Positions 7,344 to 16,113 of a DNA stretch of 64,000 bases are shown here, in pieces (position 1 is the first letter of the stretch; each line of letters begins with the position of its first letter). The stretch is taken from the NCBI RefSeq assembly GCF_019799945.1, contig NZ_JABGCH010000001.1, positions 62,001 to 126,000 on the forward strand. Direction: 5' to 3'. The position numbers were made by a program, and so were the translations under genes. This stretch comes from Modestobacter marinus. Lineage in GTDB: Bacteria > Actinomycetota > Actinomycetes > Mycobacteriales > Geodermatophilaceae. The notes below the pieces were generated by a model. The model was not told the origin of the DNA and ran no database searches. It worked only from the letters and a program-made list of their open reading frames with translations.

Positions 7344-8612
7344 TCACTGTCCCGGGTCGGGACCGCGGGCCGGGCTGCGCAGCGGCGCCCACAGGGTCAT
7401 GAACGTGAAGACCGTGAACGGCACCAGCGGTACGAGCAGCGACGGGTTGACGATCCAGTAGACCAGCGCCAGGCCCGCCCCCACGACCCAGGTCGGGACC
7501 CGGCTCAGCGTCATCGAGACCAGCATGGCCAGCAGCAGCACGGCGGTGATCAGCCCGTACTCGTAGACGACCTTCGGGATGATCGGGGCGACGAGGTCGG
7601 CACGCACCGTGGTCGCCAGGGTGTCGGCGGTCCCGGCTCCCTGCCCGATCAGCAGGGTGGGCACCGACTGCATCAGGTGGTCGGCGAAGATGTCGTACGG
7701 CTGGACGAACCGCATGCTCGCGCTGGAGTCGGTCCGGGTCACCTCGGTGAGCCTCGAGAGCAGGATCGGGCCCAGGCCGTAGGCGACCATCGCGATGGCG
7801 ACGATGATGGCCGGCACGACCATCGGTGCCAGCGAACGCCACTGGCGGGTGACGACCAGGACGGCGATGGCCGCGGTGGCGACCACCATCCCGTTGCCGG
7901 AGACCGAGGTGATCAGCCCCGTGGCCAGGATGCCCAGGGGCACCAGCCCGACGCGCAGGTAGAGGGCCGCGGCCAGCCCCAGCCCGCAGAAGAGGGAGAA
8001 GAAGGACGGCTCGAGGAACACCAGGCCGTTGGCCCGCTGGTACGGGGAGCCGTAGAGCAGGGGGTTGGTGGTGTAGTAGCCGGTCAGCAGCATCTGGTCG
8101 GGGAGGACGGCCGCCAGCCAGTCGGAGTAGGCCAGGCCCGCCCATTGCAGACCGAAGAGCAGCGTGCCCAACCCGGCGAAGGCCGACATCACCCGCACGT
8201 AGCCGCCCAGGAGGGCGCGGTAGCCGGCCCAGGTCGGCGCCGTCAGCACGAGCGTGCCGCAGGCGTACACGCCCAGGACGAGCAGCGCGGAGGACACCGA
8301 GGGCGCCAGCCCGCGGATGACGGCGGTGAGGGTGCTCGCCACGACGAGCACCGCCGCCATCAGGAACAGCCGCAACCGGGCCACGTCGAACGAGAGCGCC
8401 CCGCGGTAGAGGCCGATCGCCACGGCGACGTACACGAGCGGCACCAGCAGCGGGAGCTGCGTGCCCGGCACCGCGATGCGCTGGACGGCCAGCGCGCCGG
8501 CGAGGCCCAGCAGGACGGCGCGGGAGGGCCGTGGGCCGAAGTCGAGGTGGCTGCGCAGCAGGGTGCGCGCCCGTTGCCGCCGGTCCGGGCGTGCGCCGGC
8601 GAGGGCGGTCAT
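7344..8612 (-). CDS. O-antigen ligase/Wzy-like polysaccharide polymerase (1)
   Basis: This 422-aa polytopic membrane protein has roughly ten to twelve hydrophobic helices. A large non-membrane loop between the middle helices carries RANGLVFLEPSFFS, and another carries TRTDSSASMRFVQPYDIF. The pattern GxxxEPSFFS plus R-F-QPY resembles the extracytoplasmic loop of the Wzy/WaaL superfamily. It should polymerise lipid-linked repeat units outside the membrane. Its start overlaps the stop of the Wzz gene (ATGA, 8609-8612), so the two are translationally coupled. A second polymerase of the same type lies at 30600-31949. Confidence 0.8.
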   Translation of the reverse strand: MTALAGARPDRRQRARTLLRSHLDFGPRPSRAVLLGLAGALAVQRIAVPGTQLPLLVPLVYVAVAIGLYRGALSFDVARLRLFLMAAVLVVASTLTAVIRGLAPSVSSALLVLGVYACGTLVLTAPTWAGYRALLGGYVRVMSAFAGLGTLLFGLQWAGLAYSDWLAAVLPDQMLLTGYYTTNPLLYGSPYQRANGLVFLEPSFFSLFCGLGLAAALYLRVGLVPLGILATGLITSVSGNGMVVATAAIAVLVVTRQWRSLAPMVVPAIIVAIAMVAYGLGPILLSRLTEVTRTDSSASMRFVQPYDIFADHLMQSVPTLLIGQGAGTADTLATTVRADLVAPIIPKVVYEYGLITAVLLLAMLVSMTLSRVPTWVVGAGLALVYWIVNPSLLVPLVPFTVFTFMTLWAPLRSPARGPDPGQ

Positions 8613-9412
8613 GCGGGGTCCGGGACGGCCCGGGCGGGTGGCGGCTCGTCGGCCGCGGGTTCGGGGCGCCGGCGCGTGGAGAGCAGGAGGGCGACCGCCA
8701 CCCCGGCCAGGATGCCGGCGGCGAGCCCGAGTCCCGCGCCCCGCAGGGGTCCGGGCGGGGCGATGGCGCCGCCCGGGTCGGCGGCCCGGATCAGTTTCCC
8801 GGCGCCCTCGTACACCGCGGCCCGCATGCGGAGCTCGTAGGCGCGGCTGTACAGCTGGACCGCGACGTCGTCGGCCTCGTCCGGAGCCGTGGCACCGGCC
8901 TCGGCGAGGACCGAGTTGGCCTGCGTGTCGTACTCCAGGGCGGCGTCGAGCAGCTGCTCGGTGCCCGTCTCCCGGCTGACCGCGATGAAGGACTGGGCGG
9001 CCGCCTGGGCGAGCCGGGCGGCGGACGCCGGGTTCTCGCCCTCGGCGGAGAAGACGAGCACGTTGGTCCCGGCCAGCGGCTCGACCTCGACGTCCTGTCG
9101 GACGGCCCGCGGCGAGATGCCCACCTGGTCGGCGGTCCGCCGCGCGACGTCGTCGGCCAGTGCCGCCCGCGCGGCGGACTCCATCCGCCGGTTGGCCTCG
9201 TCGACGGTCTCGTAGGTGTCCGCCGGCTCGTCCTGGAAGACGTCGAGGCGGGTGTCGTGCAGCAGCTCGACCTGTGCCTCGGCGCGGTACCGGTCGGGCA
9301 CGGCCAGGCTCATCGCCGTGCCGGCCGCGGCGCCCAGCGCGGCCACCAGCAGGACCGCCAGCCAGTGACGGCGCAGCCCCCGCAGGAGGTCGGGGGCCTG
9401 CAACCGGTTCAT
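8609..9412 (-). CDS. Wzz-type chain-length determinant protein
   Basis: This 267-aa protein has the Wzz layout: a membrane helix at about 15-37 ending before RYRAEAQVEL, a periplasm-like alpha/beta and coiled domain (about 40-220), and a second membrane helix (about 225-247). A short Pro-rich cytoplasmic tail follows, with no attached kinase domain. It probably sets polymer length together with the polymerase encoded immediately downstream. ATG 9412 overlaps the upstream glycosyltransferase stop (ATGA) and its own stop overlaps the polymerase start, making a three-gene coupled unit. Confidence 0.82.
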   Translation of the reverse strand: MNRLQAPDLLRGLRRHWLAVLLVAALGAAAGTAMSLAVPDRYRAEAQVELLHDTRLDVFQDEPADTYETVDEANRRMESAARAALADDVARRTADQVGISPRAVRQDVEVEPLAGTNVLVFSAEGENPASAARLAQAAAQSFIAVSRETGTEQLLDAALEYDTQANSVLAEAGATAPDEADDVAVQLYSRAYELRMRAAVYEGAGKLIRAADPGGAIAPPGPLRGAGLGLAAGILAGVAVALLLSTRRRPEPAADEPPPARAVPDPA

Positions 9413-10689
9413 ACGGCCGCCTCGTCCCCGGCCAGCGGGCACGCCCGCGGGGGAGCTGCGCCGGCGGCGGTGGTCACGACCTCGGCCAGCCGCGGCAGGA
9501 CCTGCGACCGGTCGAAGTTCGCCGCGACGAACCGGCGGGCGTTCGCCCCGCACCGCCGGCGGGCAGCCGGGTCGTCGTGCAAGGCGCCGATCGCCTCGGC
9601 AAGCGCGCGGGGCGACTCGGGCTCGACCACCGGACCGGCGTCGGCCTCCGAGACCAGACGGGCGCCCTGGCTGTCCGGGTGGCCGGCCAGGACGATGGGC
9701 TTGCCCGCGGCGCCGTAGGTCAGCAGCTTCGACGGGACCACCATGTCGACGACCTCGCGCTTCTGGTGCAGCACGAACACGTCAGCCGCGGCCGACATCG
9801 CCGGGAGGTCGTCGCGCGGCTGCACCGGCAGGAGCCGGAGGTTCGGCAGGTCCAGCTCGGCGGCCACCTCGCGAACCCGGGGGTGGTCGGCGCCGTCGCC
9901 GACGAGCACGACCTGGACGTCGGGCCGGTCGGTGAGGTGGGCGGCGGCGCGCACGACGGTGACCATGTCCTGCTTGAAGCCGAAGCTCCCGATGTACATC
10001 ACCACGAACTGGTCGGCCCCGATGCCGTGCTGGGCGCGCCAGGCCCGGCCCTGCTCGTCGGAGGCCACGGGGAAGCGGTCGAGGTCCACCCAGTTGGGCA
10101 GGTAGGCCAGCTTCTCCTCGGGCACCCCCCGGCGCCGCAGCGCGTCGAGGATGCCGTGCCCGATCGTCGAGACCGTGGCCGCCCGGGAGTAGATGGCGTC
10201 GGCGAGCCGGTGGATCAGGCCCACCACCCGCCGGTTGTTCACCATGCCGACCTCGGTCGCGCTCTCCGGGAGGAGGTCCTGCATGTGGAACACGAAGGGA
10301 CGGCGCCACAGCGTCCCCAAGATCGCTGCGCTCAGGCCCATCTGGAGCGGGGTGGACACCGCCAGGATCACGTCGGGACGGCGGGTGCGGAGCGCGGCGA
10401 GCACGGAGGTGATCGCCACCGTCGTGTCGAACAGGATCCGCCGGACAGCGGTGGGGGTCCGGGGCACGTACTGCCACACCCGGAGCACGCGCACGCCGTC
10501 GTGGTCCTCCTCGGCGTACCAGCGGCCGCGGTACCCCTCGTACACCTCCCACTGCGGATAGCTCGGGAAACCCACGACCGCCGTCACCTCGTGACCCTGC
10601 TCCTGCAGGTAGCGGCACAGGTCGGTGTTCAGCGGCGCGGCGCCGGTGACCTCGGGCTCGAACTGGACGCCCAGAAAGAGGATCTTCAC
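9409..10689 (-). CDS. Glycosyltransferase family 4 (WcaI/WbuB-like)
   Basis: This 426-aa GT-B protein begins MKILFLGVQFEPEVTGAAP, the N-terminus typical of WcaI/WbuB-type enzymes that scan for acceptors on the inner membrane face. Other conserved blocks are FHMQDLLPES, LPNWVDLDRF, YIGSFGFKQDM and the donor-site motif with PSKLLTYGAAGKPIV. It heads a coupled operon with the Wzz and polymerase genes. The first codon is ATG 10689; the 440-nt upstream region holds candidate promoter elements. The transferred sugar is unknown. Confidence 0.85.
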   Translation of the reverse strand: MKILFLGVQFEPEVTGAAPLNTDLCRYLQEQGHEVTAVVGFPSYPQWEVYEGYRGRWYAEEDHDGVRVLRVWQYVPRTPTAVRRILFDTTVAITSVLAALRTRRPDVILAVSTPLQMGLSAAILGTLWRRPFVFHMQDLLPESATEVGMVNNRRVVGLIHRLADAIYSRAATVSTIGHGILDALRRRGVPEEKLAYLPNWVDLDRFPVASDEQGRAWRAQHGIGADQFVVMYIGSFGFKQDMVTVVRAAAHLTDRPDVQVVLVGDGADHPRVREVAAELDLPNLRLLPVQPRDDLPAMSAAADVFVLHQKREVVDMVVPSKLLTYGAAGKPIVLAGHPDSQGARLVSEADAGPVVEPESPRALAEAIGALHDDPAARRRCGANARRFVAANFDRSQVLPRLAEVVTTAAGAAPPRACPLAGDEAAV

Positions 10690-11133
10690 TGGCCCCTCGT
10701 CGTGTCAGGTGCCGAGCGGCACTCGTCCGGGCCCACCGGGAGCCCGCCATCGTCGACGGCGTCGCAGTGCCGCCGGTCCGGGTGGACGCCCTGGCCGGCC
10801 CGGCGCCGTGCCGACGCGGTCGGCGTCGTCATCCCGCCTCGCCGCCCGATGGACCCTGCAATAGAGTCACCGTATCGTGACGGTCGGTGATCGTCCGCGC
10901 GGATGACCGACCGGCCGGGAGAGTGCCGGCGTCCTCTGTCGCCTGCTCCGTCACCGTGCCTCCTCATCTCGATCACCGGCCGTCGATGATGCCCCACCCG
11001 GCATCTGCGCCACGGAACCTGCACGTGGAACCGCAGGTCGTCGGCGTCGTTGTCCCCCGTCCGGGTGACCGCGCGCCCCTCCCGGGCCCGGTCCGGCCCC
11101 GCCGGACCACCCGGCAGGGCCCGTCTCAACGGC
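10690..11133. other. Gene-free spacer with operon promoter region
   Basis: No credible gene was found in these 444 bases. On the minus strand TACGGT (10874-10869) is a -10 candidate that sits inside the inverted repeat GTCAC-6-GTGAC (10866-10881). Beside it is CGGACGATCACCG (10897-10885), a near match to an element in two other promoter regions (12281-12298 and 37941-37958). The leader to the WcaI-like gene would be about 170 nt. At the other end lies the hairpin GGTCCGGC-3-GCCGGACC (11090-11108), a plausible terminator for the GT2 gene ending at 11134. Confidence 0.4.
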
Positions 11134-12279
11134 TCAGCGAGCCGGCTTCTTCCACTGCAGCACCCGGTCCCCGCGCAGGAACCGGAGGAGGCCGCCGAGG
11201 GCGACCATCTGCAGGTACAGCACCTGGGCCGAGACCCGCAGCGGCAGCGGCAGGCGGATCCCGACCTCCTGGGCGGGCAGCGCGGCCGCAGCGGCGATGT
11301 GCCCGGCGACGAACAGCCGGGCGACCCGGCTCGTGCGCAGGGACCCCAGTGCGAGCGCGAGCAGCGCGACGTGGCTGAGCGGCCCGATCGTCGACCGCCA
11401 GAGCTTGTGCCCCCACACCTGGGCGCTGAGGAAGCCACGGCGGGGGTCCAGCAGCTGACGCTTGCGCCACATCACCCACAGGCCGCCACCCAGCACACGG
11501 GTGCGGCGCTCCCACGACATCCCGAGCGTGCCGATCGACTCCTCGCTGACCACCGCGCGCGGCTCGTAGGTGACCCGCAGACCCCGCTCCATCAGGTCGA
11601 GGGCCACCCAGAAGTCGTCGTTGGAGATGTCCGTCGGGATCGGACGCCACGCCGACCTCCGGACCGCGCACAGCCCGCCGTCGAGCCCGAGCGTGCTCCA
11701 GATCCGCACCTCGTTGCGCTTGATCCAGGACTCGAAGCGCCAGTAGGCCAGCTCGCCGCCGGAGCCCTCCAGCTTCTCGCCGGCCACCGCGCCGACGCCC
11801 TCGCCCGAGAGCGCGGCGACGAGGTGGGCCAGCGCCCCCGGGCCCAGCTCGTTGTTGGCGTCGGTGAGGACGACGAACTCGTGGGACGCCGCGGGGACCC
11901 CCTTGTTCAGCGCCTGGGACTTGCCGTGCCGCTCCTCCAGCAGGAGCACCCGGGCACCGGCCGCCCGGGCGACGGCCGCGGTCTCGGGATCGCCGTCGGC
12001 GACCACCAGCACCTCGAGCTCGCCGGGGTAGCCGTTCTCCTCGACGTTGCGCACCTTCGCGGCGATGACGCCGACCTCGAGGTGAGCCGGGATGAGCACG
12101 GTGAGCGGCGGCCAGTCGACGGGGTCGGGCTGCTCGGGGACCGGCCGCAGCCGCGCCGCCAGGTGCAGCCCCACCGGGTAGAGCACATGGCCGGCGGCGA
12201 CCGAGACCGCCAGTGCACCGGCCACCCAGGAACGTCGCGTCACGTCGTCCTCAGCCGCCGGCCGCGCGGCGGACGGCAT
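11134..12279 (-). CDS. Processive-type glycosyltransferase family 2 membrane protein
   Basis: This 381-aa GT-A enzyme is flanked by membrane helices. The N-terminus has one hydrophobic segment (about 17-35) before PPLTVLIPAHLE, and the C-terminus has two or three helices after residue 295. Conserved blocks are VVADGDPE (first Asp motif), GKSQALNKGV, LTDANNE (DxD-like), GEKLEGSGGELAYW, and the ED/W region SNDDFWVALDL then RRTRVLGGG in place of QRRRW. It resembles cellulose/hyaluronan-synthase-type GT2 enzymes. The start is ATG 12279 (GTG 12282 is adjacent). It is divergent from the priming transferase at 12548. Confidence 0.8.
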   Translation of the reverse strand: MPSAARPAAEDDVTRRSWVAGALAVSVAAGHVLYPVGLHLAARLRPVPEQPDPVDWPPLTVLIPAHLEVGVIAAKVRNVEENGYPGELEVLVVADGDPETAAVARAAGARVLLLEERHGKSQALNKGVPAASHEFVVLTDANNELGPGALAHLVAALSGEGVGAVAGEKLEGSGGELAYWRFESWIKRNEVRIWSTLGLDGGLCAVRRSAWRPIPTDISNDDFWVALDLMERGLRVTYEPRAVVSEESIGTLGMSWERRTRVLGGGLWVMWRKRQLLDPRRGFLSAQVWGHKLWRSTIGPLSHVALLALALGSLRTSRVARLFVAGHIAAAAALPAQEVGIRLPLPLRVSAQVLYLQMVALGGLLRFLRGDRVLQWKKPAR

Positions 12280-12280
12280 C

Positions 12281-12298
12281 ACGCACAGTGATCATCCG
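12281..12298 (+). promoter_or_regulatory. Shared promoter-region element, copy 1
   Basis: The 18-mer ACGCACAGTGATCATCCG matches 37941-37958 at 17 of 18 positions, in the same orientation. A weaker 13-base version occurs at 10885-10897. It lies between the divergent GT2 gene and the priming glycosyltransferase gene and contains the palindrome TGATCA. A common regulator site is possible but unproven. Confidence 0.3.
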
Positions 12299-12547
12299 GG
12301 CGCCGTCGGAATGCAGCAACCTACGGAGTGTAGGCGGTGGACTACTCATCGCGTTTCTCTCCCCGTGTCGCTCTCGTTCAGTGCGCATATTCGTAGCCCA
12401 ACGCAGTCAAGGAGTACATGATCTCCTACGCCATCAGGTCAGATCACCCACCGTGCCCGTTGCCCGACGAGTGTCGCCGCGACGGGTGTGTCGGGGTGGT
12501 CTCGGACGGCTCGTCACGACTACTACGCCACGGGGGTTCATGTGTCC

Positions 12548-14059
12548 ATGCTCGCGCAGGGTGACGACCTGAGACGCCGTACCGACGAGTCGCGCCTCAG
12601 ATGGTGGCGATCCTCGCGGCTCGGGCTCCGCGGTGAGGGGACCGAGCGGCGGCGGGCGTGGCAGGCCTCCTACGTTCGCCGCATCTTCGTGATCGACGGC
12701 CTCATCGGGGTCCTCGCGGCCATCGTCGGCTACGTGGGCCGGTTCGGTGCGGACACGCTACCCGCGGGTGCGTCGGTGGCCTCGCTGTGGATCGCGCTGG
12801 TGCTGCCGGCCGTCTGGGTGATGGCGATGGTCGTCGCCCGCACCTACGAGCAGCGATTCCTGTGGGTCGGCCCGGAGGAGTTCCGCCGGGTCTTCGGTGC
12901 CGCGGTGGGTCTCCTGGCGACGGTCGCGACGGTCAGCTGGGCCTTCAAGCTGGAGGTCGCCCGTGGCCTGATCGTGCTGGCGCTGCCCCTGGCCACCCTG
13001 CTGACCCTGCTGCACCGCTACGCCGAACGGACCTGGCTGCACCGGCGCCGCAACGACGGGCGCTTCCAGCAGACGATGGTCATCGTCGGGCACCGCAGCG
13101 GCGTCCAGGCCCTGCACGAGCAGATCAGGCGGTCGGCCTACCACGGGTACCAGGTGGTGGGCGTCTGCCTGCCGCCGGACGAGTACGGCGGCCCGGTCAC
13201 CACCTTCGACGGCCTGCCGGTGCTCGGCGACCTCGAGTCGGTCGCCGACGTGGTCCTGGCCCACGAGATCGACGCGGTGGCCGTGCTGCCCTCCCGCGAG
13301 CTCGAGGGGCCGGCGCTGCGCAAGCTGGGCTGGGCCCTGGAGAAGACCGAGGCCGAGCTGCTGCTGGCCCCGGCGGTCACCGAGATCGTCGGCCCGCGGG
13401 TGAACATCCGGCCGCTGTGCGGGCTACCGCTGCTGCACATGGAGCGCCCCGAGCTCCGCGGCGTCCGGCGGCTGACCAAGGAGACGCTCGACCGGTCGCT
13501 GGCGGTGGCAGGCCTGTTCCTGCTCACCCCCGCCCTGCTGGTCATCGCGCTGGCCGTCCGGCTGTCCAGCCGCGGTCCGGTGTTCTTCCGGCAGGAGCGG
13601 GTCGGCCGCGACGGTCGCCGGTTCCACATGCTGAAGTTCCGCAGCATGGTCGACGGCGCGTCCTCGATGGCCACGCTCGTCGCCGAGAACGACGGCAACG
13701 GGGTGCTCTTCAAGCTGCACGAGGACCCCCGGGTCACCCCGGTCGGCAAGGTCCTGCGCCGGTACTCGCTGGACGAGCTGCCGCAGCTGTTCAACGTGGT
13801 GCGCGGGGAGATGTCCCTGGTGGGCCCCCGGCCGCCGCTGCCCAGCGAGGTCGAGCAGTACGGCGAGGACATGCACCGCCGGTTCCTGGTGAAGCCCGGG
13901 CTGACCGGGCTGTGGCAGGTGAGCGGCCGCTCGAACCTGTCCTGGGACGACTCGGTGCGCATCGACGTCCGGTACGTGGAGAACTGGTCGCTGGCGTTCG
14001 ACTTCATGATCCTCTGGAAGACCCTGGGTGCCGTGTTCCGCGGCTCCGGGGCCTACTGA
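12548..14059 (+). CDS. Polyprenyl-phosphate sugar-1-phosphate transferase (initiating)
   Basis: This 503-aa protein starts exopolysaccharide repeat assembly by moving a sugar-1-phosphate from a nucleotide sugar to undecaprenyl phosphate. The N-terminal half has four hydrophobic helices and a soluble Rossmann-like CoA-binding-type domain (VIVGHRSGVQAL). A fifth hydrophobic segment precedes the catalytic C-terminal domain. Signatures are GPVFFRQERVGRDGRRF, KFRSM, RRYSLDELPQLFNV (catalytic DE), GEMSLVGPRPPLP and RFLVKPGLTGLWQV. This is the full-length WbaP/WcaJ/GumD type. ATG 12548 is preferred; no strong ribosome site is seen. The alpha-hydroxy-acid oxidase gene follows after 10 nt. Confidence 0.93.
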   Translation: MLAQGDDLRRRTDESRLRWWRSSRLGLRGEGTERRRAWQASYVRRIFVIDGLIGVLAAIVGYVGRFGADTLPAGASVASLWIALVLPAVWVMAMVVARTYEQRFLWVGPEEFRRVFGAAVGLLATVATVSWAFKLEVARGLIVLALPLATLLTLLHRYAERTWLHRRRNDGRFQQTMVIVGHRSGVQALHEQIRRSAYHGYQVVGVCLPPDEYGGPVTTFDGLPVLGDLESVADVVLAHEIDAVAVLPSRELEGPALRKLGWALEKTEAELLLAPAVTEIVGPRVNIRPLCGLPLLHMERPELRGVRRLTKETLDRSLAVAGLFLLTPALLVIALAVRLSSRGPVFFRQERVGRDGRRFHMLKFRSMVDGASSMATLVAENDGNGVLFKLHEDPRVTPVGKVLRRYSLDELPQLFNVVRGEMSLVGPRPPLPSEVEQYGEDMHRRFLVKPGLTGLWQVSGRSNLSWDDSVRIDVRYVENWSLAFDFMILWKTLGAVFRGSGAY

Positions 14060-14069
14060 TCGGCCGCCC

Positions 14070-15128
14070 GTGATCTCGTTGCTCCACGAGCAGCTCGACG
14101 CTGCGCGGTCCCGCCTCGAGCCGGCCGTCTACGACTACTACGCGGCCGGCTCGGGCGAGGAGACCACGCTGGGGGAGGCCGAGGCCGCCTGGCTCTCCTA
14201 CCGGCTCCGCCCCCGCGTCCTCCACGACGTGTCCGCGGTCGACATCGGCACCGAGCTGCTCGGCGCGCGGATCGAGTCCCCGTTCCTCGTCGCCCCGATG
14301 GCGTTCCACGCCCTGGCGCACCCCGACGCCGAGTGCGCGACCGTCGCCGGTGCCGGGGCCGCCGGCTCCCTGGCGGTGGTCTCCACCCGGGCGTCGCGGC
14401 TGCTCGAGGACATCGCCGCGGCGGCCACCGGGCCCTGGTGGTTCCAGGCCTACCTGATGCGCGACCGGGGACTGACCGAGGCGCTGGTCGGCCGGGCCGC
14501 CCAGGCGGGCGCGGGCGCCGTCGTCCTGACCGTCGACACCCCGTACGTCGGCCGCAAGGGGCGGGTGTCCGGCGTCCGGATCGCCGTGCCGGACGACGAG
14601 TTCCTGGTGAACCTCGCCCAGCACCTGCTCCCGGGGTCGATCGGCCGGGAGTCGGCCGAGCAGGACCCGTCCATGACCCCGGACGTCATCGGCCGGCTGG
14701 CCGAGGTCAGCGGTCTCCCGGTGCTGGTCAAGGGCGTGCTGCGCGGTGACGAGGCGGTCCGCTGCCTCGACGCCGGCGCCGCGGGCGTGATCGTGTCCAA
14801 CCACGGGGGCCGGCAGCTCGACCGCGCCGTGCCCAGCGCGCTCGCCCTGCCCGAGGTGGTCGCCGCCGTCGGTGGGCGTGCGCCGGTGCTGGTGGACGGC
14901 GGGGTGCGGACCGGCACCGACGCCCTGGTCGCCCTGGCTCTCGGGGCGAGCGCCGTCCTGGTCGGCCGTCCGCTGCTCTGGGCACTGGCCAGCGGCGGCG
15001 CCGCGGGGGTGACCGACGCCCTCGATGCGCTCGGCGCGGACCTCCGGCACGTCCTCGCGCTGGCGGGCGCGGCCCGGCTCGGCGACCTGGACCCGAGCCT
15101 GGTGACCACCTCCCGCCTGCCCGGGTGA
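14070..15128 (+). CDS. FMN-dependent alpha-hydroxy-acid oxidase/dehydrogenase
   Basis: This 352-aa TIM-barrel flavoprotein belongs to the lactate/glycolate/mandelate oxidase family. Visible motifs are VYDYYAAGSGEE near the N-terminus, SPFLVAPMAFHALAHPD, the Lys of LVKGV, the catalytic-His segment SNHGGRQLD, and the phosphate-binding LVDGGVRTGTDAL with GASAVLVGRPLLW. It would oxidise a 2-hydroxy acid to the keto acid. GTG 14070 lies 10 nt after the priming transferase stop, so the two are probably co-transcribed, an unusual pairing. The substrate is not readable; 2-hydroxy-acid substituents or sugar-acid metabolism are speculative links. Confidence 0.85.
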   Translation: MISLLHEQLDAARSRLEPAVYDYYAAGSGEETTLGEAEAAWLSYRLRPRVLHDVSAVDIGTELLGARIESPFLVAPMAFHALAHPDAECATVAGAGAAGSLAVVSTRASRLLEDIAAAATGPWWFQAYLMRDRGLTEALVGRAAQAGAGAVVLTVDTPYVGRKGRVSGVRIAVPDDEFLVNLAQHLLPGSIGRESAEQDPSMTPDVIGRLAEVSGLPVLVKGVLRGDEAVRCLDAGAAGVIVSNHGGRQLDRAVPSALALPEVVAAVGGRAPVLVDGGVRTGTDALVALALGASAVLVGRPLLWALASGGAAGVTDALDALGADLRHVLALAGAARLGDLDPSLVTTSRLPG

Positions 15129-15175
15129 CGCCGAGATCTCACCCGATCGGGCGACCCCGCACGGACCGTTGCCGG

Positions 15176-15205
15176 TTTCCTCCGGTGTCCGGTGCCGCAT
15201 ACGCT
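15176..15205 (+). promoter_or_regulatory. Candidate promoter for the cytidylyltransferase gene
   Basis: A -35-like TTTCCT (15176-15181) and a -10 TACGCT (15200-15205) are separated by 18 nt. They would give a leader of about 40 nt with the GAGGAAC ribosome site before ATG 15253. Confidence 0.35.
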
Positions 15206-15252
15206 CCGAAGGACCGGCAGGACCTGTCGCCGCACGAGGAACCGAGGAACTG

Positions 15253-16071
15253 ATGAACCACCGTCCAGACGTCGCACCGGCGGACATCCCCGTCGTCATC
15301 CTCTGCGGGGGCATGGGCACCCGTCTGCGGGAGGCGAGCGAGCAGCTGCCCAAGGGCCTCGTCGACATCGGTGGCCGGCCGGTGCTGTGGCACATCATGA
15401 AGACCTACAGCCACTACGGGTTCCGGCGCTTCGTCCTGTGCCTGGGCTACAAGGGCGACATGATCAAGGACTACTTCGTCGACCACCGCGAGCGGATGAA
15501 CGACTTCACCCTCCGGATGCGGGGCGACCACGAGCTGGAGTTCCACACCAACGTGGCCGACGAGGACTGGGAGATCACCTTCGCCGAGACGGGGCTGACC
15601 ACGGCCACCGGTGCCCGGGTCGCCCGGGTCGCGAAGTACCTGGACACCCCCCGGTTCGCGCTCACCTACGGCGACGGGATCGGCGCGGTCGACCTGCCGG
15701 CCGTGCTGAAGGCGCACGTGGCCTCCGGCAAGCTCGGCACCCTGACCGGCGTCCACCCCAGCGGCCGCTACGGCGAGATGGTGATCGAGGGCGACGACGT
15801 CACCGCGTTCAACGAGAAGCAGCCCCAGACCGGTTACGTCAACGGCGGCTTCTTCTTCTTCGAGCGCGAGTTCGTGGACCAGTACCTCGACGCCGACGCC
15901 ACCGAGGTCATGCTCGAGCACGCCCCCCTGCAGCGCCTCGCGCGCGACGGCGGGCTCGGCGTCCACCGGCACGAGGGCTTCTGGATGGGGATGGACACCT
16001 TCCGCGACTGGAAGGAGCTCAACAGCCTCTGGGACGACGGCCAGGCGGAGTGGAAGGTCTGGGAGGACTGA
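15253..16071 (+). CDS. Glucose-1-phosphate cytidylyltransferase-like nucleotidyltransferase
   Basis: This 272-aa GT-A-fold nucleotidyltransferase begins the active site with VVILCGGMGTRLRE, then PKGLVDIGGRPVLWHIMKTY, a DW-containing block EDWEITFAETG, LTYGDGIGAVD (metal/NTP Asp) and VNGGFFFFEREFVDQ. The order and GLTTATGARV segment match RfbF (CTP + glucose-1-phosphate to CDP-glucose). ATG 15253 has GAGGAAC just upstream. A second, diverged copy is at 16809-17663. The downstream genes on this strand (17879-20795) could use the CDP-sugar, but no clear CDP-glucose 4,6-dehydratase is visible. Another substrate or nucleotide is possible. Confidence 0.8.
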   Translation: MNHRPDVAPADIPVVILCGGMGTRLREASEQLPKGLVDIGGRPVLWHIMKTYSHYGFRRFVLCLGYKGDMIKDYFVDHRERMNDFTLRMRGDHELEFHTNVADEDWEITFAETGLTTATGARVARVAKYLDTPRFALTYGDGIGAVDLPAVLKAHVASGKLGTLTGVHPSGRYGEMVIEGDDVTAFNEKQPQTGYVNGGFFFFEREFVDQYLDADATEVMLEHAPLQRLARDGGLGVHRHEGFWMGMDTFRDWKELNSLWDDGQAEWKVWED

Positions 16072-16075
16072 CCGC

Positions 16076-16108
16076 CGGTCCCTGCCCCGTGTGCCGGGGC
16101 AGGGACCG
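16076..16108. terminator. Bidirectional hairpin terminator
   Basis: A perfect 13-bp stem (16076-16088 with 16096-16108) encloses a 7-nt loop between the convergent nucleotidyltransferase and deacetylase genes. There is no T-tract, as is common in high-GC actinobacteria. Confidence 0.65.
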
Positions 16109-16113
16109 ATCCG

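Noticed and set aside
12418-12564. A 48-codon frame with AAGGAG and ATG 12418 upstream of the initiating sugar transferase, resembling a leader peptide
   Set aside because: It uses several codons rare in this genome (TCA, CTA, CTA, TTG), the ribosome-site spacing is only 3 nt, and it overlaps the transferase start. No attenuator hairpin follows.
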